Source: Marinobacter salicampi (lineage in GTDB: Bacteria > Pseudomonadota > Gammaproteobacteria > Pseudomonadales > Oleiphilaceae). Taken from it: 64,000 nt of DNA. Position numbers and translations under genes: made by a program. The stretch is from assembly GCF_011074795.1 (NCBI RefSeq), contig NZ_JAAMPF010000031.1:1-64000 (forward strand), in the 5' to 3' direction. Shown piece after piece: positions 35,516 through 44,633 of this stretch. The notes beneath the pieces are model-generated. The model did not search any database and was not told the DNA's origin. It worked only from the letters and a program-made list of their open reading frames with translations. Position 1 is the first letter of the stretch; every line of letters starts with the position of its first letter.

Positions 35516-35938
35516 ATGGCTATTCGCTATTTTGCGTTGGTTTACGGAATTGTATTTCTTGCGGTCGGCATTCTGGGCTTCGTGCCGGCCTTTCTCTCAG
35601 CCCACGGACTGGCAGATCCGGAACTAGCGATAACAGCCGGTTCCGGCCTGTTACTGGGTCTGTTCCCGGTTAACGTTCTTCACAACCTTGTGCACATCAT
35701 TTTCGGTATCTGGGGGCTGGTGGCCTATAAGGCACTGAAACCCGCCGTAACCTATGCCCGTGCTGTCGCGGTTGTATACGCCGTCTTTGTGGTTATGGGC
35801 TTTATACCGGTATTGCAAACCACCTTCGGGCTCGTGCCATTGTACGGTCACAACATCTGGCTGCATCTGATACTGGCCGCAGGTGGTGCATACTTTGGCT
35901 GGTTCGCCAACGCGCAGGGTGAGCCTCGGAAAGCCTGA
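35516..35938 (+). CDS. DUF4383 family membrane protein
   Basis: The 140-residue protein has four predicted membrane helices. RYFALVYGIVFLAVGILGF and LFPVNVLHNLVHIIFGIWG are typical of DUF4383, a family of small membrane proteins of unknown role, often near stress genes. GGGAGA precedes the start. It appears to be a single-gene unit. Confidence 0.88.
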   Translation: MAIRYFALVYGIVFLAVGILGFVPAFLSAHGLADPELAITAGSGLLLGLFPVNVLHNLVHIIFGIWGLVAYKALKPAVTYARAVAVVYAVFVVMGFIPVLQTTFGLVPLYGHNIWLHLILAAGGAYFGWFANAQGEPRKA

Positions 35939-36165
35939 GGATCTGAAGCAGAACTCCGACCCGACTGATTCCTCATAACAAAGGCAGGCTCCTGGCAGGT
36001 CGATCCGGACCAGGGGCCGAAATTGTTCTCATGCGCACACGCCCCCGCCGTTCAATCCCGTGATCGTTATTCCACCCTTCGGTTTGGCCTCTTGAGACGG
36101 TATTTCCTCTGGGTGCCCCGGCCGGGCTCCGGTACTATTGGATCACCTGCCTGCGGAGAGCCCTT

Positions 36166-37519
36166 ATGCCTGCTGTACGTCTTTCGGACCCCCTTCATTT
36201 ACCCTGCGGTGCTATCCTGCCCAACCGGATTGCCAAGGCCGCCATGACAGAAGGCATTGCGGACACAAATCTACAACCTACGGTGCGTCACCAGCGGCTT
36301 TACGGACTTTGGAGCCAAGGTGGCGCGGGTCTCCTCATAACCGGTAATGTCATGATCGATCGCAACGTTCTGGAACGTCCCGGTAACGTTGCCATTGACC
36401 CGGTGCCTGATGCGGGCGAGCCCGGGGGGATGGCGCAGTTGAAAGCGTGGGCGGACGCCGGCACCCGGCATGGCAATCACCTCTGGATGCAGATCTCCCA
36501 TGCCGGTCGCCAGTCGCCCCGTTATGTTACCGGTGAGCCTGTAGGTCCTTCGGCCGTGCAGCTTAAGTTACTGGGCAACTACGCCCGCCCCAGGGCCCTC
36601 GCGGAAGCTGAGATAAGAGACTACATCGCCCGTTTTGCGAAGGTAGCCCGCGTGGCCAAAGATGCGGGCTTTACCGGTGTTCAAGTTCACGCTGCACATG
36701 GGTACCTGCTGTCGTCTTTTCTTTCCACGGTTACAAACAGACGGACAGACCAATGGGGAGGATCCCTTGAAAACCGCACCCGCTTCCTGCTGGAGACCCT
36801 GCGGGCCGTCCGGGCTGCGGTTGGTTCCGGTTTTCCTGTGGGCCTGAAGCTCAATTCCGATGATTTTCGCAAGGGCGGTTTCAGCCACGAAGACTGTCTG
36901 CAGCTGGTGGAGTGGCTTAATGAAGAATCTGTCGACCTGCTTGAGATCTCTGGCGGTACCTATGAGCAGCCCAGACTTTTGGGTCATACCGGAGACAGGG
37001 CCACAGTCAGGGAAGAGATGCCCGAAGCGGGAAACCACCCGCAAACGGGAGGCCTACTTTCTCGACTACGCCGAAGCCATCCGCAAAGTGTGTCAGTTCC
37101 CGGTGATGGTGACTGGGGGCTTCCGCACCCGAGCCATCATGGAAGATGCGCTGGCGTCAGGTACCACGGATGTGATCGGGCTGGGGCGTCCCCTCTGCAC
37201 TGATCCCGACACGCCTCGGGATCTGATGGAGGGCCGGATCGAGGCCGCTGCCAGCCATGAAAACCACCTGCATCTGGCAAGCAAGGGTCTGTTCTCGCCT
37301 GCCAGCCCGTTGATGCCCCTGAAAGTCATCAATGTCATAGGCGGACAGGCCTGGTACTACCAGCAGATTTTCCACCTCGCCGATGGTGAGCCTGTGGACC
37401 TTAAGCTGGGTGTGCTAGGCGCTTTTCGGGCGTATCTTGCCGACGAGATGCGGACAGCTTTCAAAGTCCGGCAGGCGAGGAGACGCTCGTCACCCGGCCC
37501 AACACCAGTTGGCGCCTAA
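36166..37519 (+). pseudogene. old yellow enzyme (NADH:flavin oxidoreductase), frameshifted
   Basis: The first frame encodes the N-terminal two thirds of an OYE family protein (PCGAILPNRIAKAAMTEG, HAGRQSPRYV, VQVHAAHGYLLSSFLS, GGSLENRTRFLLE, SGGTYEQPRLLGH) up to MPEAG near 37030. The next frame continues with KREAYFLDYAEAIRKV, GGFRTRAIM and GLGRPLCTDPD to 37519. One extra base, probably in the GGG run near 37030, explains the shift. If it is real the protein loses part of its FMN barrel; a sequencing error is possible. Without it the enzyme would have about 450 residues. Confidence 0.85.
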
Positions 37520-38250
37520 CCCAGCAATTTGGCCTTGGCTTCATTGATGCGCGCGGCAAAGTAAGTACTGCCACCCCGGTCCGGGTGCATTTTCTGCATC
37601 ATCCTGCGATGGGCGCGGATGATGTCATCGCGGCTGGCTCCGGCATCGACACCAAGGATGTCCCGGGCCTCGGCTTCGGTAAGTTCACCGCTCTGGTTGC
37701 GTGACGCCGTGCCTCCCTCCTGGTCTGTCTGATCACCGGGATCGTCGGCTCGCCAGGAGTCTCCAAATCGACGGTCCAGGTAGCTTTCCAGCAGGCGTGC
37801 CGAGTCCACGTCCTGTTCCCGGCAATACTGCAGTAGGTCAATAAACTCGGCCTCTCCAAGGTCCGACAGGCTCCTGTCAGCCATGGGCCCTTTCAGGACC
37901 TTCCCCGTCATGTCTCCGGAGTCGTGATCAAGAGTCATGTCGAGTAGTTCTGTGCTGACACGGGACTGATTGCCAGAACTGGCTTTACCTCCATTGCCAG
38001 CTCCCCCTGAGCCCCGGGCAATCTGGCCGAGGATAAGGCCGGGCAGAAAACGCCGGAGCAGGGGGTACAGAAAGGCCAGCAAGCCCGCAACGACATAAAG
38101 CCGACCCGTAAGGGCGAGCAGGCCCAGGCCAATGATTGCGGCGATCAGCAGCAGTTTGATAGTTGCCGGTTTGCGAAGACCCGGAGGCTGGTTGCGGATC
38201 CATAGCCAGGCAACGACTGCAAGCACGATGACCAGTAACGTGAGTGGCAA
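37516..38250 (-). CDS. membrane-anchored J-domain protein
   Basis: The 244-residue protein has an N-terminal membrane helix (LTLLVIVLAVVAWLW), a second hydrophobic region (about 33-70), a Gly/Ser linker and a C-terminal J domain (about 190-244: AEARDILGVDAGASRDDIIRAHR in parts) with the HPD motif in MHPDRGG. The start is TTG at 38250. J-domains stimulate DnaK-type chaperones; here it would recruit DnaK to the inner membrane. It lies 46 bases after a VWA protein gene, likely the same operon. Confidence 0.85.
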   Translation of the reverse strand: MPLTLLVIVLAVVAWLWIRNQPPGLRKPATIKLLLIAAIIGLGLLALTGRLYVVAGLLAFLYPLLRRFLPGLILGQIARGSGGAGNGGKASSGNQSRVSTELLDMTLDHDSGDMTGKVLKGPMADRSLSDLGEAEFIDLLQYCREQDVDSARLLESYLDRRFGDSWRADDPGDQTDQEGGTASRNQSGELTEAEARDILGVDAGASRDDIIRAHRRMMQKMHPDRGGSTYFAARINEAKAKLLG

Positions 38251-38296
38251 AGATTATCCCCATTTTCAGAGTGAGCGCCGGGTTGAGTTGCCTGAT

Positions 38297-38992
38297 TCAG
38301 CGTATCTGCCGAGTCAGGCGTTTTACCTCAGACGAGCTTGTAGTGGCAAAGTTCTGGAGTGCTTTGGCACCACCTGAAGCATAGACAGCAACAGCCGCCA
38401 TGAGATCCTTCAACAACTGTGGGCTGCTCCGGTCAAAGGGTGCATAGGCACCTCCTGAAAGCTTGCTGATCTGTTGGAAAACCGCCTTTGCGTGCGGCTC
38501 CTGGCCCTCATGAAACATGAACACCGGGGTCTTGAGCATGCCCAGCTCACCTGCTGTGTGGCAGAGCTCGTCCACCGGCTCTTCGCAGCAGTCACCGATA
38601 AACACAACAGCTTTCACCGGCTGGCTCCGGGTTTCCTTCAGCGCATGGCCAAGTACGCGACCGATCTGGGTTCTGCCGCCCCGGCACGAAACGTCGTTCA
38701 TCAGCTCCAGTAGCTGCTGTGTTTGCGTTACGAAACGGGTCGCCTTGAACTCACCGAAACCACGGTAGTAGCAGAGCTGGATTGCCAGCCCCCCCAGGTC
38801 CCTGGTGGCCAGGAACAGCTCACTCTGAAGGTGGCATGCCTGGTCCCAGGTTGCTTCCCGGCTTGCGGTTGCGTCCAGGGCAAATATAAGGCGCCCCTGT
38901 TCGGTTGAGGGTTTGGGCGTTGAACGCACCTGGTGGAGGAAACGATCAATAGCCTGCTTATCAGCGGTTTTGCGCAGCTCTTTGTCGGACAT
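38297..38992 (-). CDS. VWA domain protein
   Basis: The 231-residue protein contains a von Willebrand A domain: LIFALDATASREATWDQA, where DATAS is a variant MIDAS, then GGRTQIGRVLGHAL and VVFIGDCCEEPVDELCH. No signal peptide is visible, so it is probably cytoplasmic. Such domains bind protein partners through a metal. It is the first gene of a pair with a membrane-anchored J-domain protein, suggesting a shared complex, but function is unknown. Confidence 0.85.
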   Translation of the reverse strand: MSDKELRKTADKQAIDRFLHQVRSTPKPSTEQGRLIFALDATASREATWDQACHLQSELFLATRDLGGLAIQLCYYRGFGEFKATRFVTQTQQLLELMNDVSCRGGRTQIGRVLGHALKETRSQPVKAVVFIGDCCEEPVDELCHTAGELGMLKTPVFMFHEGQEPHAKAVFQQISKLSGGAYAPFDRSSPQLLKDLMAAVAVYASGGAKALQNFATTSSSEVKRLTRQIR

Positions 38993-39117
38993 GGTCTTGG
39001 CTATCTCCAGCCGTTAAAAGTGGTACCTACAAAGATTAGAGGAAAGCTGCGTCAATTCACAGATAGGGCGGGCCTCCGGCATTGAATGCCAGATCAGGAA
39101 AAAGCGGTGCGGCAGCC

Positions 39118-39145
39118 ACAAAAAAGGGCCCTCTTGGGGCCCTTT
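39118..39145 (-). terminator. Rho-independent terminator, minus strand
   Basis: AAAGGGCCC (39123-39131) and GGGCCCTTT (39137-39145) form a 9-bp stem with a 5-base loop. On the minus strand a run of T follows. It ends the small gene beginning at 39357. Confidence 0.88.
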
Positions 39146-39168
39146 AAAGTCGATTCCTGTCCGCGTGC

Positions 39169-39357
39169 TCAGACAGCGCTTTGATGTGAGCCGAGGGGTT
39201 TCGAGCGCATGCCCCGCATCATCTGGCTCAGGTTTTTCCTGACGTTGGCAGTGACCTTGCGAGCCGCTACCCGGGTGTACTCTGCCCGGACATCCTGACT
39301 GCTGTGCAGGAGGCTGGAGGGAACGTTGGGGGTGTTGCTGTGAAGCTTTACTGTCAT
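39169..39357 (-). CDS. small basic hypothetical protein
   Basis: The 62-residue protein starts at an ATG preceded by GGAGGCGAAG and contains a Lys/Arg-rich amphipathic stretch (VRAEYTRVAARKVTANVRK, about 23-41). A perfect terminator follows it, so it is very probably a real gene. I do not recognise a family. It lies just after a DUF1127-type gene on the same strand, and the two may share regulation. Confidence 0.6.
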   Translation of the reverse strand: MTVKLHSNTPNVPSSLLHSSQDVRAEYTRVAARKVTANVRKNLSQMMRGMRSKPLGSHQSAV

Positions 39358-39493
39358 GGCTCTTCGCCTCCATGTGGTAGTGGCTGATGTGATGGCTTGC
39401 ACTGTATAGCTTTATATTTGCAGTATAAATACGTTAAAACTCATATATTCGTGCGAAAACGCAGTATACAGGTCCTGATATTTTCGCCGTTTT

Positions 39494-39649
39494 TCAGCCT
39501 TTCCAGAAAGGCTTCCTTATCTCGTTGACCGCTTCGATGGAGTTCAGGCCAATGTCCCTGAGAAGCCGCTTATCCATAAGTTTCAGTTGATTACGAGTGG
39601 TTATGCGGTTCCGCCAGATGCGCTGGGTCGCTCTTATCTCTTTGATCAT
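39494..39649 (-). CDS. DUF1127 (YjiS-like) small protein
   Basis: This 51-residue frame encodes RIWRNRITTRNQLKLM followed by DKRLLRDIGLNSIEAVNEIR and PFW, the typical DUF1127 core (D-x-RLLRDIGL...A...E..+PFW). Family members are basic RNA-linked or regulatory mini-proteins, some of them affecting phosphate and carbon metabolism. The frame is below the usual length cut-off and easy to overlook. Its promoter region is shared with the divergent YihY gene. Confidence 0.8.
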   Translation of the reverse strand: MIKEIRATQRIWRNRITTRNQLKLMDKRLLRDIGLNSIEAVNEIRKPFWKG

Positions 39650-39702
39650 GGCCCTAATCCTCGGCAGGCAGTGGAGCTTAATTAAGTTAGCTGCCTATAT
39701 AT

Positions 39703-39719
39703 TAGCGACCAGATCGCTA
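39703..39719. promoter_or_regulatory. inverted repeat between divergent DUF1127 and YihY genes
   Basis: TAGCGA (39703-39708) and TCGCTA (39714-39719) flank CCAGA in the divergent promoter region, next to AT-rich sequence. It may be a shared operator. Confidence 0.3.
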
Positions 39720-39871
39720 GCACACTATACGCAGAAGGCGCAACACCACCGGAAAAGGCCTCCGGAGCACTGCCTCAACAGTGGCTGGTCAAGCAGGAAA
39801 GGGAGCCTGGAACCCGTGCCACCGGAGTGTTAACTTGGCATCGTATTGCCCACAGACTTAAGGAGGAGCTG

Positions 39872-40846
39872 GTGAGCAAGATTCCAAGGTCGAATTCGGA
39901 ACATAAGAGTCGTGGCCGTTCGGCGACGGTTCCCGGGGAAATTCCGCGCAAAGGCTGGCGGGATATTTTTCTGAGAATAAAGGACGCGGTAGGGGACAAT
40001 AACCTGAGCCTTATTGCAGCCGGGGTTGCCTTCTATTTTCTTCTGGCCGTTTTCCCATCAATTACCGCGTTTCTGTCTATTTATGGCCTTGTTCTTGATC
40101 CTGAGCAGGCCCAGGCTCAGGTAAACGCCTACACGGATATTCTGCCAGAGGAGTCCAGGGCGCTGCTGGTGGAGCAGACCAATACGCTTACCGGCAGTTC
40201 AAGTTCGGCATTGGGGTTCGGGGTTGTTTTCAGTCTGGCGCTTGCGCTTTGGAGCGCCCGGAGAGGCACCGCTGCCATGACAATCGCGCTGGGCGTGGTC
40301 TATAACGAGCATGATGATCGCTCGTTAATCAAACAGGTACTGATGAGTTTGCTCCTTACCGTGTCCCTGATTCTCTTCTTTATTGTTTCACTGGCAGTCA
40401 TTGCTGCGGCCCCGGCTCTGCTGGGTATCCTGGGCCTGGGTACGGTTACCGCCCTGCTGGTGGATATCCTGCGCTGGCCGATTCTGGCCATTATTGCGAT
40501 GGTTGCGCTGACCGGAATCTATCGGTTTGGTCCCGACCGTCATTCAGCACAATGGCGCTGGCTGACCCCTGGCGCCATTTTTGCGGTGGTAGCATGGCTT
40601 GCCATGTCGGGCCTGTTTTCCTGGTACGTGTCCAATTTCGGCAACTTCAATGAAATGTACGGTTCGGTTGGGGCTGTGGTAATCCTGTTGTTCTGGTTTT
40701 ACCTGACGGCCTTCATTTTTCTGCTCGGGGCCCAGCTCGATGCCGAGATGGAGCATCAGACCGCCCAGGACACCACCGTAGGTGAAGAGCGCCCCATGGG
40801 AGAGCGAGGCGCTCACGTAGCTGACCATCTTGGTGAGAAGCCATAA
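39872..40846 (+). CDS. YihY/BrkB family membrane protein
   Basis: From the GTG at 39872, preceded by a perfect AGGAGG, the protein has 324 residues. Six predicted membrane helices and the markers LIAAGVAFYFLLAVFPSITA, GLFSWYVSNFGNFNEMYGSVGAVVILLFWFYL (in parts) identify YihY family proteins, once misnamed ribonuclease BN. Their role is unknown; some are linked to lipid or envelope transport. A start at 39827 (ATG) is possible but has a poorer ribosome site. Confidence 0.9.
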   Translation: MSKIPRSNSEHKSRGRSATVPGEIPRKGWRDIFLRIKDAVGDNNLSLIAAGVAFYFLLAVFPSITAFLSIYGLVLDPEQAQAQVNAYTDILPEESRALLVEQTNTLTGSSSSALGFGVVFSLALALWSARRGTAAMTIALGVVYNEHDDRSLIKQVLMSLLLTVSLILFFIVSLAVIAAAPALLGILGLGTVTALLVDILRWPILAIIAMVALTGIYRFGPDRHSAQWRWLTPGAIFAVVAWLAMSGLFSWYVSNFGNFNEMYGSVGAVVILLFWFYLTAFIFLLGAQLDAEMEHQTAQDTTVGEERPMGERGAHVADHLGEKP

Positions 40847-40989
40847 GTGGACTGGGCAAAACCCCTGGCTTTGAACTTGTCTGTGTCGTCGACCGGCACA
40901 TTCGTATCAAGGGCCGCTGGATAGCCATACCAGGCGTTGGGCGTTAGGATAAAGCCAAACAGTCGGGCGCAATCAGAAGGAGAGGAGCC

Positions 40990-41256
40990 ATGGCCAACGG
41001 ATGGGCGAAAGAGGGTGCGGTGCAGGAGCAGATAGACAGCACTGTGGACGATGCCCTTCGTCGCGCCAGGGATCAGTTACCCCGGGGAGAAAGCCTCAGC
41101 CACTGTGAAGAATGCGACGCTGCCATCCCACAGGCAAGACGCGAAGCGCTGAAAGGTGTGCGGCTCTGTGTTGCCTGCCAGAACGAACAGGACCGCAACC
41201 AGACCCGTTTCAGTGGTTATAATCGGCGCGGCAGTAAAGACAGCCAGCTGCGCTAG
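40990..41256 (+). CDS. DksA/TraR-type C4 zinc-finger protein
   Basis: The 88-residue protein has CEECDAAIPQARREALKGVRLCVACQ, a four-Cys zinc finger of the DksA C-terminal type, preceded by a helix ending DQLPRGESLSHCEE. It resembles the small YbiI proteins and TraR, which can act on RNA polymerase through its secondary channel. AGAAGGAGAGG precedes the start. It lacks the long coiled coil of DksA. Confidence 0.85.
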   Translation: MANGWAKEGAVQEQIDSTVDDALRRARDQLPRGESLSHCEECDAAIPQARREALKGVRLCVACQNEQDRNQTRFSGYNRRGSKDSQLR

Positions 41257-41285
41257 ACTCTGTCTGTTTTATCCGAGGTAATATA

Positions 41286-43928
41286 ATGCGTCGCCGTCAC
41301 AGGGTTGGCCTGATGGTGTTGGTGCTTCTAGTGCCTTTCCTGGTGATCGTGATGGCAGCCTGGGTATGGCTTGCGGTATCCGAGAGCCTTGAGGCAAACG
41401 GGATCGAGCAGCTCGAATGGTCTGGTATGGACCTGACTTTGACCAGCCTGGCGTTTGAACGTTTTAGTCTTGTGCACAGGGCGCCCCGCTCACAGACCAA
41501 GGTTGCAGCCGAAACACTGTCTCTGACAATAGGCTGGCAGTGGACAGGCCCCGGGGTTGAAACGCTGGACATCAGCCGGCTGGAGGTCGACGGAGTCCAG
41601 CGATCCCAAGGCTCTGATGACGAAACGGATCAGTCGACTGAGGGAGAGCCCGCCCATGAATCAGCTCTGCCTGATCTCGACCTCGCCGGTGACAAGCCAG
41701 GCTGGCTGCCACGACGGATAACCATCCGCCAATTCGACGCCGAGCTCCCCTGTGTGGCTGGCCGCTGCCGTCTGCATGGTTCGGCGTCGGCGCTCTTTGG
41801 TCCGCTCGTGTTGCCTGCAACTGCCCAGATCAGGCTTCGCCACGAAGGTCAGATGCTCAGTCTTGAGACCGAGGCTGGTCGCGGCTCCGACACGGGTTAT
41901 ACAGCGCAGGCAACTCTTGCCATCAATGATTCCGAACATGCCCGGCTTGTGACCAGCTGGCGCACGAGCACCGGTCATGAGGTTCCGGGAGAAGGGCACT
42001 GGCAGGGAGAGTTGACAGTTTCCAGGCTGCCGCAGACGGACTGGATGCTGACCTGGCTTGGGCAATGGCTGCCAATGCCGCCGTTGAACCCGCCGCCGGC
42101 CCCGGAATACGCCAGTATCAACCTTGATTGGAGCCTGGTGGCGCCACTGGATGAGCCTATGCTGGCTGAGCTTTCAGGCAGCCTGTCATTGAATGCATCC
42201 CTGCCTCAACCCTGGCCCTTACCAGGTATCGGACATGTTCAGGGGCGTATTCAACTGGAGGCACTGGCAGATCAGGGACGATGGTCACCTCAGACTGCAG
42301 AGGCCAACTTGAAGCTGACCAACCTGGCCGGGTGGATCACGGAGATACCTCTGCCTCTGAGGCCCGAGGCCCTGAATATAGAACTGAATCCCGGCGACCC
42401 GGCTCTGTTTCCCCCAAAAGCCTCACTTTTGCCCTTACAACTGAAGTTGACCGGTCGAGGCAGATCACAGATGGAATTGACTACCGGCCTCGGCGTTGAA
42501 ACCGGCCGACCATGGCGTGCGATGTTCCGGAACCTGTCCGCGAAAGCGTCGATGCCGGATCTCAAGGTGGGCAGTTGGACTTTGCGGAACCCGGAAGCCC
42601 GGTTTAATGGCCAGGGTGAAGCGGATTCCGAAAAGTTGAAACTGAGGTTCGGTCAGGGTTCCAGGCTGAAGGTTCCCCATATAGACGGGCCGGATGCTGC
42701 CAATGCCCTGTGGGTGGATGGTGTTGAGGCCATGCTGGATTCACTCGAGCTGCAGCTGGTCTATGGCGCAGCTGAATCCGATTCTGGGCTGTCTTTCAAA
42801 GGGCCTTTAACTCTGGATGCCCGCCGGTTCAGGCATCCGGCTTTCGCGACCCAGTCCTGGTCTTTCTCCGGCAATATGGCAGGAAACGGTCAGTCTGCCT
42901 TGCTCGAGGGCACACTGGCTTCAGACGCCGGACTACCGGCCAGCCTCGAGTTGAATTATGGCCCTGATTCAGAACTGATCATGCGCTCGCGGGTCGAGGT
43001 TAGCGGGGAGGCCGGCAGTGAAGCTCTGGGCAGGACACTGGCAAACTGGCCAGAGGAACTGGTGTTCAGCCAGGGCAGGCTGGAAGCCGTCCTGCAGCTC
43101 CGGCTGGTCGAAGAGGGCAAACCAGAAGCTGATGGCCAGCTCGGGCTCCACCGGCTGGCCGGACTCTATGATCGCACCGCCTGGAGTGGACTGGACGGAA
43201 CACTGGATCTTGAATTTGGTGATGACCGGCTTACCTTAGGCACGGAGGGCCTCACCCTGGCACAGGTAAACCCGGGGGTAGCATTGGGCCCGGTTACGTT
43301 ATCTGCCAGCTACCAGGCTGAGACTGACCAGTGGGAAGCGGGTCAGCTCCGGGTGCAGCAGGCCACCGCAGCCCTGCTGGGGGGTAGGGCCAGCGCTATT
43401 CCCGGCAAGTTTGATCTGGCATCCTGGCCTCTGGCGGTCGATATTGAACTGGACCGCATAGATCTGGGCGAACTGCTGTCGGTCTATCCTGCGGAAGGGC
43501 TGTCAGGAACCGGCAGGCTAACCGGTCTTTTGCCATTGCTGGTGGGACCGGACGGTATCCGGGTGCAGGGCGGTAAGGTTATGGCAACGGCTCCCGGCGG
43601 AGTCCTGAAGCTACCCGCCGAGCGGCTTCAGGCCATGGCCAGGGGTAATCAGGCGATGGGCCTGGTGGCGGATGCGTTGGCAAACTTCCACTATTCAGTG
43701 CTTAATACCACGATAGACTACAAAAAGGATGGCAAGCTCACCCTGGGGCTCCACCTGAAAGGCCAGAATCCGGACGTACGTGATGGTCATCCGCTTGTGT
43801 TCAACATAAATGTAGAAGAAGACATCCCAGCACTGCTGACCAGCCTGCAGCTCAGTGGCCGGGTTAACGAAGCCGTGACCGAGAAGGTCAGGGAACTGAT
43901 CCGGAAACGGGAATCAGATGCCGACTGA
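41286..43928 (+). CDS. ydbH: YdbH family AsmA-like envelope protein
   Basis: The 880-residue protein has one N-terminal membrane helix (about 6-28) and a long periplasmic beta-rich region ending with a DUF748/YdbH-like part: GLSGTGRLTGLLPLLVGPDGIRVQGG, AMGLVADALANFHYSVLNTTIDYKKDGKLTLGLHLKGQNP (in parts). YdbH is a bridge-like protein that carries phospholipids between inner and outer membranes. It is followed by ynbE- and ydbL-type genes, the same order as in E. coli. It is redundant with TamB and YhdP in E. coli. Confidence 0.92.
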   Translation: MRRRHRVGLMVLVLLVPFLVIVMAAWVWLAVSESLEANGIEQLEWSGMDLTLTSLAFERFSLVHRAPRSQTKVAAETLSLTIGWQWTGPGVETLDISRLEVDGVQRSQGSDDETDQSTEGEPAHESALPDLDLAGDKPGWLPRRITIRQFDAELPCVAGRCRLHGSASALFGPLVLPATAQIRLRHEGQMLSLETEAGRGSDTGYTAQATLAINDSEHARLVTSWRTSTGHEVPGEGHWQGELTVSRLPQTDWMLTWLGQWLPMPPLNPPPAPEYASINLDWSLVAPLDEPMLAELSGSLSLNASLPQPWPLPGIGHVQGRIQLEALADQGRWSPQTAEANLKLTNLAGWITEIPLPLRPEALNIELNPGDPALFPPKASLLPLQLKLTGRGRSQMELTTGLGVETGRPWRAMFRNLSAKASMPDLKVGSWTLRNPEARFNGQGEADSEKLKLRFGQGSRLKVPHIDGPDAANALWVDGVEAMLDSLELQLVYGAAESDSGLSFKGPLTLDARRFRHPAFATQSWSFSGNMAGNGQSALLEGTLASDAGLPASLELNYGPDSELIMRSRVEVSGEAGSEALGRTLANWPEELVFSQGRLEAVLQLRLVEEGKPEADGQLGLHRLAGLYDRTAWSGLDGTLDLEFGDDRLTLGTEGLTLAQVNPGVALGPVTLSASYQAETDQWEAGQLRVQQATAALLGGRASAIPGKFDLASWPLAVDIELDRIDLGELLSVYPAEGLSGTGRLTGLLPLLVGPDGIRVQGGKVMATAPGGVLKLPAERLQAMARGNQAMGLVADALANFHYSVLNTTIDYKKDGKLTLGLHLKGQNPDVRDGHPLVFNINVEEDIPALLTSLQLSGRVNEAVTEKVRELIRKRESDAD

Positions 43929-43976
43929 CAATGTCATGCTTCACCAGGGCCACAACCGGTCGACGAGGAGATTGAG

Positions 43977-44195
43977 ATGATGTTATCCAGGCCCGAAACC
44001 GAGATGGACTTCCGGGCATGCTTTACCGGGCTACTGGTCTCGGCCTTTCTCACCGCCGGCTGTACGCCAACGGTGCAGATGGCCGCGCCCAAGGAACCCA
44101 TAACCGTGAACCTGAACGTGAAGATCCAGCATGAAATTTACGTCAAGGTGGACAAAGACGTGGATGAACTTTTCAGTAAAAAAGGCTTGTTTTGA
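43977..44195 (+). CDS. ynbE: YnbE-type outer-membrane lipoprotein
   Basis: The 72-residue protein has a lipobox FLTAGC (Cys near 29) and the family core AAPKEPITVNLNVKIQHEIYVKVDKDVDELF. In E. coli YnbE is the outer-membrane partner that stacks onto YdbH to complete the lipid bridge. GGAGATTGAG precedes the ATG at 43977. It is between ydbH and ydbL. Confidence 0.92.
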   Translation: MMLSRPETEMDFRACFTGLLVSAFLTAGCTPTVQMAAPKEPITVNLNVKIQHEIYVKVDKDVDELFSKKGLF

Positions 44196-44252
44196 TCAGT
44201 TACCCAGGACCGTTGTGTGCGGATCTTGTGGGCGTGGATAAGGAAGCATGAA

Positions 44253-44609
44253 ATGAACTTGAATATGCGATTAGCGACGCTTTTGTCAGGGCTTGTTCTG
44301 GCACTGTGCCTCAGCGGTAATGTCCTGGCCATGAGCCTCGAAGAGGCAAAAAATCAGCTTGAAACAGTAAAAACGGAGGGCCAGGTGGGTGAGACCCAAA
44401 GCGGTTACCTAAAAGTTGTCGGCTCCAATGGCCAGGCCGAGGACGTTGTGGAGGTAATTAATGAAGCACGGCGAAAGGAATATGCCCGCATCGCCCAAAA
44501 ACATGATATCCCGGTTACTCAGGTGGAGACAGTTGCAGGTCAGAAGGCCATAGAGAAAACGCCTGCCGGCCAGTTTGTGGAAATTGATGGCCAGTGGAAG
44601 CGCAAGTAA
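44253..44609 (+). CDS. ydbL: YdbL (DUF1318) periplasmic protein
   Basis: The 118-residue protein has a signal peptide (about 1-26, ending NVLAMS) and a DUF1318 core: MSLEEAKNQLETVKTEGQVG and EVINEARRKEYARIA. In E. coli YdbL controls assembly of the YdbH-YnbE complex. The ATG at 44253, preceded by AGGAAG, is preferred to an earlier one at 44217. It is the last gene of the three-gene operon. Confidence 0.92.
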   Translation: MNLNMRLATLLSGLVLALCLSGNVLAMSLEEAKNQLETVKTEGQVGETQSGYLKVVGSNGQAEDVVEVINEARRKEYARIAQKHDIPVTQVETVAGQKAIEKTPAGQFVEIDGQWKRK

Positions 44610-44633
44610 CCCGGTCTGGAACTTAAAGCACCG

